Positions 1 through 9,800 of a DNA stretch of 64,000 nucleotides are shown here, in pieces; positions within the stretch are counted from its first letter, which is position 1; every line of letters starts with the position of its first letter. The stretch is taken from contig OX030960.1 in assembly GCA_943735955.1 (NCBI GenBank), positions 1,028,634 to 1,092,633 of the forward strand, given 5' to 3'. Source of the DNA: Piscicola geometra. Its lineage: Eukaryota > Annelida > Clitellata > Hirudinida > Piscicolidae. Both the position numbers and the translations under genes were made by a program. Below the pieces are notes generated by a model. The model saw only the letters and a list, made by a program, of their open reading frames with translations, was not told where the DNA came from and searched no databases.

Positions 1-339
1 TGTACTATTAAAGATTTGAATATTCTTTCCATAATACTAGTTGAGTTATTCAACAAAAAGTAAATTGTATTCCATAATACACTACTTTCTTTTATAAAAT
101 AAACCAAATTAAATCTTGTAGATGATTTTTGTTTGTTTTCCTATGTTTAAAAGTTCTTTTGCTTGCTATAAAAAATAATGTTTTATAGCAAATTATACTA
201 AAATTCAACTATAAATTGTAAACTTTTTTTTGATGTTAAAAAAAGTAGAGAATTAATTACCCAGTTTTTTTTACGTATTTTACAACTTCTTCAGAATTCT
301 AAATTAATAAAGATATATATAATAAATAATAATAATAAT
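1..339. other. AT-rich sequence with no recognisable gene
   Basis: This stretch is almost entirely A and T with short homopolymer runs. No open frame of useful length and no repeat family seen elsewhere in the window is visible. It ends in a short AAT-rich tract (about 320-340) that abuts the SINE to its right and is probably that SINE's 3' tail. Confidence 0.5.
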
Positions 340-524
340 GCCTATTTATAATGCGCCAAGGCACGCAACTGAGGCGCCACTCACACGACATGAGTCGTGA
401 AACACCACATCATATACACTAGGTAAATGATAGCTCACGGTTGGCTAAACAAGGATTCGAACTGGCGACCTTTAAGTTGCAGGTCCAACGACTTCACCAT
501 CTAAGCCAACCCGCTCGATATTGG
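340..524 (-). repeat. tRNA-derived SINE (family 1, copy 1)
   Basis: Read on the minus strand, this copy starts with a tRNA-like head. An A-box-like stretch (GGCTTAGATGG, about 515-505) is followed by GTCGTTGGACCTGCAACTTA and a B-box-like stretch (AGTTCGAATCC, about 470-460), and then by a body ending in a TGCCTTGGCGCATTATAA-type tail near 345. The same head and tail occur at 8225-8460 and 49283-49440, so this is a dispersed family and not a tRNA gene. The sequence after the B box does not restore an acceptor stem, as expected for a SINE transcribed by RNA polymerase III. Confidence 0.85.
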
Positions 525-965
525 GCTATCTGCGGTTAACTCGGAAATCTTTTTGAATATTGCAAAGTTTAAGTCATAAACAGAAGAGCCCAGCCAACCT
601 TTATTTTAACATTTGATGCATTGTCAATTGTAAAGGTACAAAAGTCTAATGATTTGAATATAAAATTCCTGGAATCATAAAATAATATTTGAAAATTCAA
701 ATCATATAGCTATTTATTTTTTATGAATATTTGAAAAATACATTTCAAAAACTACTATGCAAAGTTTATTTCTTTATTCAAGAATATTTCTGGATGAGTG
801 TGTTACATTAAAAGCAATTGTTGCCAGAACTCTGTCTTGAAGCTCCTCTTCTCCATTATTGTCTTCAACATAATGTATAGTGACTCCCAAATGTGAAATT
901 CCAGAACGTTTATTCTCAAAAATGTCAAAGGAAAAGCTTTTATAATCATTGTTCTGTAACGTTAT
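525..965. other. AT-rich spacer, nothing identified
   Basis: No open frame longer than a few tens of codons and no match to the repeat families defined elsewhere in the window was seen. A less AT-rich patch at about 800-930 (ATTTCTGGATGAG to TCAAAAATGTC) could be eroded coding sequence, but no motif supports a family. Confidence 0.4.
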
Positions 966-1168
966 TAATTTTTCAAAGCCAGTAACTTTTTTTACCCGTT
1001 CCCGTTTTTCATGTTCCCGATTTGAATGTTGATTCCCGTTCCCGTCCCGAAAACATATTCCCGCTTCCCAATTTTTTCCGTTACGGTTTTATTTTTATTC
1101 CCGTTTCTACAGGTACCCGCGGGTACCCAGTCAAATCGGATGCCAGGTCCGACTTCTACATCTCTCAG
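966..1168 (-). mobile_element. hAT terminal fragment with CCCGTTCCCG subterminal repeats
   Basis: On the minus strand the sequence begins TAGAAGTCGGACC near 1168-1156. This matches the terminus TAGAGGTCGGACC of the complete hAT element at 18507-19677. It continues with several GGGAACGGGA-type repeats, seen on the plus strand as ACCCGTTCCCG, TTCCCGATT and TTCCCGTTCCCGTCCCG. The same terminus plus repeat cluster recurs at 5502 and 37865-37994. Only one end is present, so this is a truncated copy. Confidence 0.7.
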
Positions 1169-1330
1169 ATTTTGACTTTTGACATTCTGGCGGCATGTGA
1201 CATGCTTTGTCAAGGTCGACGAAACAGAATGATAAATCTCTTGAAATAAAAATTAGGCAGAAACTAAATTTCAAAAAGCTTTGAACATCATTTCTTTTTA
1301 AATATTGTTTTATTTTTTAAACTTTTATAT
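1160..1330 (+). pseudogene. hAT transposase C-terminal remnant
   Basis: A short frame at about 1169-1249 reads ILTFDILAACDMLCQGRRNR and then MINLLK. This resembles the hAT dimerisation region, where a small-residue stretch is followed by R-R-N-R-L. A closely similar remnant with the same 3' flank (ACTAAATTTCAAAAAGCTTT) is found at about 60380-60490 and continues at about 62410-62520 after the insertion there. No upstream catalytic region is visible, so it is a 5'-truncated relic. Confidence 0.55.
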
Positions 1331-1440
1331 ATCTCATTATTTTTATGTTTTTATGTTTTTCCTACAATGCAATACAAAACCAATATTATTGACAAGGCGT
1401 GAACCCTGACGTGCTTTTAAAATTCATTTTATATTTTAAA

Positions 1441-1865
1441 AGCAATCCATCAATTGCCTGAAATTTTTAGACAATCCATGGACTGCCTGATTCAATCAGT
1501 CGTTTCTTGGATTGTTTGTAAGTCATCAAATAAAATGCTATTCATATAAAACTATAAAAAATATATCAACCCGTTTTTCTTTCAATTTTTGGATTTATTA
1601 AATGAAACTCCATTCATCTTTAACATGTTGCAATAAACTATAAAATTGTGATGAAAGTATTTTAAAATTTACATGACAGCTTTTTTCTTCCGATTTAATA
1701 AATAAAATGATATTCATTGTTAACTTGTTGCAATAAACATTGGATAAAACTATTAAAACAAAATTGCAATAAACGATTTATTTTTAAGAATGGCTAAAAT
1801 TTTCAGACAATCCGTGGAATGAATGATTAAATCAGGCAATCCATGAAATTACTGAATCTTCACAT
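1441..1865. repeat. Dispersed repeat with AATCCATGGATTG-like motifs
   Basis: Several imperfect copies of CAATCCATGGA and GATTGAATCAGGCA-type words occur near 1445-1515 and 1805-1850. The same words recur at about 57460-57530. The two clusters here bracket a unique AT-rich interior, which suggests subterminal repeats of a non-autonomous element. No target-site duplication was established. Confidence 0.5.
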
Positions 1866-1931
1866 CATCTGTGGTCAAACTTATTTTATTCGTTTCAAGG
1901 AAAATTCGTTTCCGAACTGGAGCAGAAAAAG

Positions 1932-2336
1932 ATGGATCATTTGATCAACATTTTTAATTATTTGATTAACATTTTTAATCATTTGATTAACATTTTTAAT
2001 CATTTGATTAACATTTTTAATCATTTGATTAACATTTTTAATCATTTGATTAACATTTTTAATCATTTGATTAACATTTTTAATCATTTGATTAACATTT
2101 TTAATCATTTGATTAACATTTTTAATCATTTGATTAACATTTTTAATCATTTGATTAACATTTTTAATCATTTGATTAACATTTTTAATCATTTGATTAA
2201 CATTTTAAATCATTTGATTAACATTTTTAATCATTTGATTAACTTTTTTAATCATTTGATTAACATTTTTAATCTTTTGATTAATATTTTAAATCATTTG
2301 ATTCACATTTTTAATCATACGATTCTTTTCGATTAA
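1932..2336. repeat. 21-bp minisatellite, about 19 copies
   Basis: The tandem unit is ATTTGATTAACATTTTTAATC, very regular between 1960 and 2260 and drifting at the right end. Because 21 is a multiple of three, the array stays open on both strands and gives meaningless repeated peptides (HLINIFN on plus). It sits directly upstream of the acceptor of the exon at 2428 and is probably intronic or intergenic. Confidence 0.95.
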
Positions 2337-2427
2337 TATTTTAAACTTTGAGCAGTTCTAATATTTTCATATTCATAATTATCTTAAATATAATTCAGTT
2401 TTTTTCCACTTTATTTGACTCACACAG

Positions 2428-3518
2428 ATGAAATTTCTGATCTGGAAATTTCTGTGGTGGAGAAGCAAAAAAGCAAGCAAATGCCATCTGGAAGTTTATC
2501 AAGTTGGTCTGACACCTACAAAACCAGTTTTCCCGTTGAAGCTTCTAACGACGATGTCTTCTTTCATTCTTCCAAGTACTACAGCAAGTCTCCTCACATT
2601 TTTCCCCTCCACCAAGCTACTCTTCCTGTTCCAAATGAATTCATGCAAAATAATTCAAACCCAAGAGAAAGTGTTAGCTCCAAAACTGTTTTCCAAGGTA
2701 ACTTTTCCCTACAAACCACTCCGACTATCAAAAACAATAACAAAGTTTTCTCACGAAAACACTCACTGGATAGACAAGGCGTCAATCCAAACTTCAAGCC
2801 ACTGCATCAGAGCACCAAGTACACCCAAGACATTTTCATGAAACACCTTTCCAGAAAGCGCCTTTCCACCTCCGAGCGGGACTGCATCAACGCTTCTCTA
2901 AAGCAGCAGTCTGACTCTCTCAAACCCTTCGGAAACGGTAGTATTCCTTTCACCCAAAACGAATTCCACAGACCATCATCTTCTTCGCAACGTATACCGT
3001 GTAAATCAAACCAAGTGACTAAAAGTCCCACAAAGGCTCACAAACTTGTACAAAACCAATCCTCCTACCTCGACTCTCACACTTGTGATAGAACTCAAGA
3101 AGCAAGACGAAGATTTTCAACTATGAAACCGAAAAATTACTTCTCATACCTTCCCACACACGATCAAAGCACTTTTCAAAGCATAGACATGGCTAAATAC
3201 AAAAGTAAACTTCATAAGTGTTCGAGTAGTGAAGTTAACCACTCAAGTCAAGACTCCACCAGCGATTATCTTCAGCAACCTTCATTTCGCCAGAAAAACT
3301 TTTTCTCCATTGATTCTAACAGAGACTCAGTTCGGCCCAGTCCTCAGACATTTGACAAATCCATTAGTCAAATTAGAACTTACGAAGAACCATATTCCTC
3401 GACAAAAATCGATATTAATCCTCCGGTGAGTAAAGCTCAAGTTCTAAATAATGCAAAATTTGTAACCAATTCATTTCTTCACAAACTTTCACGCAGAGTT
3501 GGATCCAAGAAAATTTAA
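2428..3518 (+). CDS. 3'-terminal coding exon of an unrecognised Ser/Lys-rich protein
   Basis: The frame is open from before 2428 to the TAA at 3516-3518, about 363 codons. A pyrimidine-rich tract and ACTCACACAG precede 2428. There is no in-frame ATG at the beginning, so I read this as the last exon of a spliced gene whose earlier exons were not found. The product is hydrophilic and rich in S, K, Q, T and N. It contains patches such as SSSQRIPCKSNQ and HKLSRRVGSKKI (C-terminus) and looks largely disordered, with no recognised domain or membrane segment. Base composition is distinctly less AT-rich than the flanks and codon use looks real. It ends about 320 bp before the dynein light chain start codon, on the same strand. 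The function is unknown. It could instead be a single-exon gene with an unusual start. Confidence 0.7.
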
Positions 3519-3839
3519 TTGTCATCATATTCATAGCGTTAAATATTTTTTCGATTATATATTTCGTTTTAAGTCAAAAGGATAAATAATTCTCTTCAAT
3601 TGCTCTTGCTGAAAAGAATTTTATTTTTATTTTTGAAAGTAGTTAAGAATTTTAAAATCATGTTGTTTTATAAAGAATGCAAGATAATAAAATACTCTAT
3701 GAAATGATTAATTGTGAAAAATGTAAACGAAATGATGAAAAATAATTATTTTGTAAGTTAGAAAGACCATATTAGGCTAGTTTCCCTAGAAACGGTTCTC
3801 GAAATTATTTTCGTTTGATAAAAATAAAATTAACTCAAA
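3519..3839 (+). promoter_or_regulatory. Compact intergenic region between two same-strand genes
   Basis: This 321-bp AT-rich interval must hold the 3' UTR of the upstream exon and the promoter and 5' UTR of the dynein light chain gene. AATAAA-like signals are present (for example GATAATAAAATA near 3685). No TATA box or other promoter element can be assigned with confidence. Confidence 0.4.
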
Positions 3840-6800
3840 ATGGATGATGCTTTGGCTATGGAAGAAGTTTGTTAATTTTTCATTTATTTTAAAGCTTTAA
3901 TTTGGCATAATTTAATGAAATTCTGCTAAATGCTTTTGTTTACAGAAAAAGCTTTATTCGTTAAAACTGTTAAAATGGTGTCCGCGCGAATTGCCGAAAC
4001 ACAAATTGTCGAATAGCTAGCTAGTGTTTATTGCCGAAAGCGAATTTATTAAAGGGTGTTCAATTGTCGAAATATATTTAAGGGTTAGGGTTAGGCCCGT
4101 TAGGGTTAGCAAATTTTTCAGAATCACTATCACTAATATTTTTTCAGCGCTCTTTCAAAATGAGCAAAAGTGCACTACAATAAACAAAATTAATAACACC
4201 AAAAAATAGCCTTAAAAAGTATTTAATTTGGATTTGAAAATTACAGATTTTTTATATTCGGCAACTCGTACTAGTTGAAAAAGAATCCTTTAGGCAATTC
4301 AGGCTTTTTAATATTTCGACTCATTCGGCTATTTACATACGGCAATTCGCACTAGCACCGTTAAAATAGCTTAATAATTAAGCCTTAGTTTTATTAATCT
4401 TAACAATTTATTTCAAATATTAGTTTTTTTCCAGACTACATTCGTTATTGATGATGTGAGCAACGTCATCAAGGAAGTAAGTTTGAATTTAGTCTTAAAT
4501 CAATATAATTAAGGAAGAGGCTAATACCACGAAAAAAGTAAGCTAATAGACTTATAGTACTTATAGTTACTATACTATAGTATAAGTAGAACTGTAGTAA
4601 GTAGCTTAGATATTAATAAGACACTACCAAAATAATTATTTTAAGAAATTTTTCAAATGATTTATTTTATTTATAACTTTGAAATATTTTAGTGTTCAGA
4701 ATTTTAGAAAAATATGTAAAAAATTTTAAATGTAGGAAGGATTACGTTCGATATAGTTACTTATGAAGATTCAACTCTTCCCTAACCAGTGCATCTAAAT
4801 TTTTGTGGAAAAATTGTTTGAATAAAAAAATTATAATATTTAATTTTTGTGAACTTCAAAAATTAATAAAATAAAAGAATTTCTATAATAATTTAACAAA
4901 AAAAAAACCTACTTACTGCATTTATATTTCCTTTTCGTGGCAGTAGACACTTCCTTAAATTGATGTCTAATTTAAACAAAATATTTTTTAATTGACTGTT
5001 AATCTTCGTAATAAACTTGAAAAAATCAAATAATTAATAATTGAATTAATAAAGCAGCTTTATAAATTACTCAGGCAATAGAGAGTGTGATAGGAGGCAG
5101 CTCCTACCAGCACAGCAAGGTCAACCCATGGACCAACAATGTTGTTGAACAGTGCCTCAACCAGCTGTCAAAGCTGGCCAAGCCTTTCAAATATATAGGT
5201 TATTCAGTAGTCTTTAGAATAGTTGCGTAAAACTAAATTTAACATTAATTTTATAAATCATGATATTGTAAAATAATTTTTTAGACTCTGGTTTGCGAAC
5301 TACCAACTTTAATTTGTAAATTTAAAAAAAAAAACATTTTTTTATTGTTTGCTTATCAATGAAATTTTCACAAAAAGTATTTCATGATACTCAAGTGAGT
5401 TAATATAATCCTCAATTTAATATTAAATTATCTAAAAATATTTGTGTCGCCAACACTAAACTGGGCTTCAGCAGTGCCCTAGTTCTTCAATTAATTGAAA
5501 CTAGAGGTCGGACCGGGACAATTTTTCATTCCCGATCCCGATAACCATTAGAACTTGGTTTCCCGTCCCGTCCCGTTCCCGCAACTCGATTCCCGGTCCC
5601 GACAAGTTATCGAAACTTTTTGACCCGGTCCCGACCCATTCCCGGAAATAAATGTAGCCTGTTTTCTTACAAAAAAAAACGATCGGGTTTTTTCCAAGGC
5701 AGCAGCAGTCCTCTCACTGAGCTCTCAAAACAGAATCCACAGATGAACAATCACCTAGCTAATTTAAGTTGACAGTTCGCTAACCAGGGTCTTAATATAA
5801 ATAACAATAAAAAAAAATTAATAATGAACGTTTAAAATTTTGTTTTTTCGTGTAAGTCAATTTCAAGATTTACGCTAATATGATTTATTTCCACTCATTT
5901 GCAATCTTCATGCAGTGACCTGTGTCATCATGCAAAAAAATGGCGCAGGTCTGCACACAGCTAGCTCGTGCTTCTGGGACAGTGTCACCGATGGTGAGTT
6001 ATTCTGCCCACTACTACAGTGCAGCTCAAAATGATAGGAACAGCAGTTTTTTCAGTTTAAAATGTCAAAATTTAAATATTTAAAATATATAATATATAAG
6101 AGTTATAGAGAATTAAAAAATAAATATTTTTTCACAAATAATTTTTATCAATTTTTATTCATCAGTTTATTTAAAAAAAAGTTTTTTAGAAGAGTCAAAA
6201 TGATAGGGACGATGCACATTTTTTATGATATATCAATGCTGTGAAAGTTTGAATGCAATATTAGTACTTTATGCTTTTACTATGACTTGATATTACCCTA
6301 ATATATCTTTATTTCATGATTTACTATTTTTTCAGGTATTAAATCTCTATTTTGTTTCATACATGTAAAATTTCACTTTTTAGCTCCACCAATCTTGAAA
6401 AATGTTTTCCATTGACATAAAAATTATGTACAATGAATCTTCATAGGTTCTTAATTGCGTTCAAATCAAAAGATCTTTGCAGTCATGGTGATAATCTAAT
6501 ATTTTTCTTTAAAAATTAACGTCTTGACACTTGGGAAACACGAATAGAAGCATTTTTCTGTAAGTATACAAAATCTATTTCATGAAATCTACTTGCAAAG
6601 GTTTTCAAATACTTTTTTATTATAATACTTTATTTATCAAAGCAGATATGTCTATTTGGAAATTCAATTTAACTCAATGAAAATCCATTAGTGACCCACC
6701 ACTAGTGTGACGCATGAAAAAATACTCTTAGTTTTTTCTGGTGTCATGGCAATAATACCTGTCATTGTCAAGACCATCTAAATTAAATTTCTTTTTATCA

Positions 6801-9800
6801 TGAAAATATTCAAAATTCCATTTATCTCCAAAATCCACATGATATTTTGCCCATTGTAATCTTGCACTGGTCTGGATTTCTTTATATAACAACTTTGCTA
6901 TCATTTTGCATATTTTAGAAACTTTTCTATTTTACCAATCATTTTTTCATCGTTGACACATTGCAGTTTAATTGGAGATCATTTTTCGTCGCTTTGGCAC
7001 TGGGTTTTCCTTATAAACCTCCGTTACCAATTTTGAAAGTTCTCTTTTGCCCTATCATTTTGGTCTTCCGAAGCTTTTTCTTTTTTGATCTTTTAAAAAG
7101 TTAAACACGGCCTTTTTGCTACATATTACTGTGTCAGAAATGTTAAAAAAGTATAATTATCAGATTATAGTAAAAATATTTATAATCTGTTGATTGTTGT
7201 TAGTTCTTTTTATCTTTTTCTATTATTTAAGTACTTAAAATTGTATAAAATATTACACCAATTGTTAGGTTATATGTAAGAAAGTAGTTATTAACAAATA
7301 TAAAAAAAACAATGTTCGCAGACGACACTAAAACCATATCATTTTCACCCTCCTAAAAAACATTTTTCTCAATAAACCGATGAATAAAATTTATTTGAAA
7401 AAAATATATATGAAAACATTTTTTAAAATTATCTTTAACTCGTATAAATTTAAATTGTAAAAAAGTTTAAATTGTTAATTGAAAAAACTGCCGTTTATAT
7501 TCTTTTGAGCTGCAATGTATCACCATTAACACAATCACTAAATTTGCCTTCTAATCACCATCATCATTTCACTAACACCACCATTACTATCATGACCAGC
7601 TTTTACCATACCACTATCAAACCAATTATATTTTTTAAACCCATTTTTCAAGTTTTCCGTTTTTTTCACATCCAAAAATTTAGGGTAAGATCTTAAAATG
7701 GATTTTTGTTAGTGTTAAATTCTTTGAAAAATAATATTTAAATATAAAGCTTATGTTGTAAAGGCACATTAAGGGAAGGGTTTTAACTTATCCACTACTA
7801 GGTTATATCAATACTATCATTGAAGCAAATTCAAGTAAAAGAACCGAAAAATGCCTATTTTCGGCGCAGAGACGTCTGTGAAAAAAAGGGAAAGGGAAGC
7901 AATTGTTTCCAGTTGAAGTTAGTGGAGACAAATTCCCCTCCTGCAAAAATTAAGAAATAAAGATTTTTTCTCGAAAAATTGAATTAACAATATTTTAACA
8001 TTCTGTATAAAAACTATTCTCACCCCCTCCTCTTAACTCTATTTAGTTATAATATATCGTTTTATACATATAGTATAGGACTAGTAAGTGCCCGCAGCTT
8101 CGCTTGCGAATATAATTCGAATGATTTAATTCTTATTCAAAAAAATGATAATTAAATGCCCCTAATCAACCTTCTATCGCCCTTCTTGCACACAAACTTC
8201 TACTACTTTCTCTGCAACTATGTGGAGCGGGGCTGGCTTAGATGGTAGACGTTGGACTTGCAACTCAAAGGTTGTCTGTTCGAATCCCTGACAAGCAACC
8301 GTGAACTATCATATACTTCACGGTTGCTTGTCCTATACCTAGTGTATATGATGCGTTGTTTGCATTGAAAGATGTGTACGTCGTGTGGAGTGGCGTCTCT
8401 TGCGCATGAGAACCATTGTAACATGGTCTGCGTCTGTCAAGCTGTGAACGATATAGACAAAAAAAACTAAGCGACCATCAACCAAATCCTCTGCACCGTA
8501 TCAACCACCTTCACAGCACCCAATCAACCCTCAACCATTCTAACTTCACCCCATAAACCTTCAACCACCCTCTATGCACTCAATCAACCCCCTTCTTTGC
8601 AGCCAATTAAATCTCAACCTCTTTCTTTTTGCTTTTATTCTACCAACGCTACGAGCTGGTAGCATTCGCACATATGAGGCTATTAAAAATTCTATTGAAG
8701 ATAAATAAATCATTTTTCGTTTTTTGGATCATGATTCCCGTTTTTATTTTTGCTAACTATTTTTTTTTTAATGTTTTGCGCTTTTTGAAACAAAATTCTT
8801 CAAATGTCATTATTTTGAGCTGAGTAAAAAAGAGCTTTTTTTGAAGTACTGTTACCTTTTTAATTGCTGAGTAAAACCATTTTTTATACATACTTATTTA
8901 AACTACTTTTTTAGCTCTTTAAATATACTTTTATCATTTCTAATATCTTTTGATGTTTTTTAAAATGGTGTTTTATCAAGCACTTCCACCTGGTAGCGTG
9001 GGTAAAATCCGCTAAAAAATTGTCCACTCAATAATTTTCAGATTAAATTGATTTTCCCTTTTAATCTAAAGTTTCCAAACTAATAAAAGAACATCAAATT
9101 TAACTACATTAAAAGAAGCTAAATATTAAATAAATATAATAATAGTAAAATGTATGCATTAATAATTCACCCTTCTAAGGTTGGAGATGATAAAAAAGAT
9201 GTTGAAGATGTGCATGAAGAAATAGATCAATAAGTAATGACGGACGAAGAAAGCTTTAATGTTGGGTTGTTAGAATCAGAAAACAATACAATAAAAACGG
9301 GAAAAAAGAAAGAGATTAAAATAAAAGTATGACCGGAAAATAGATTCTTTTCTGAAAACGATGTCTAAATTTCTTTTCATTTGTGAATTGAATCCATTTA
9401 CACATTGGAAATTATTTTCAATTCAACAATTATCAAAATCCGATATGAATGTGAAAGTTTTTACCGAGGCTTCAAACAAGAATACGTTTTTGGCAATAAA
9501 AATATATTTATTTGACAGATAATTATGATTATAATCAACAGTTGCCTTTAAAAAATAAAGTAGCAAAAGTTACAGTGATATATGACCACTTAAATACCTT
9601 TATTTATAAACTCATTAAATGTCAGTGTCGTGGCAGCATGGAAAGTCCACTGTAACGTATCAAAGGAAAAACTCGACCATTTATTTTTTAGAAGAGCCAT
9701 AACAAAGTCATTATTAAAGTTTGATGAAGCCTAAAAAAGAAGAAAACAACTTGGTAGCAGAGCAACAGCCGATCTACCAAACTCGATAAGATTTTATGGG

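Noticed and set aside
1881..2336. Open frames of 103 and 134 codons on both strands over the 21-bp repeat
   Set aside because: The unit length is a multiple of three, so any stop-free unit stays open; the peptides are pure repeats with no start context or splice support.
4079..4110. TTAGGG-like words suggesting an interstitial telomere repeat
   Set aside because: Only three imperfect units inside the MITE at 3977-4359; too short to be telomeric.
6062..6244. 60-codon plus-strand frame after the fourth dynein exon
   Set aside because: AT-rich chance frame inside the Tc1/mariner relic.
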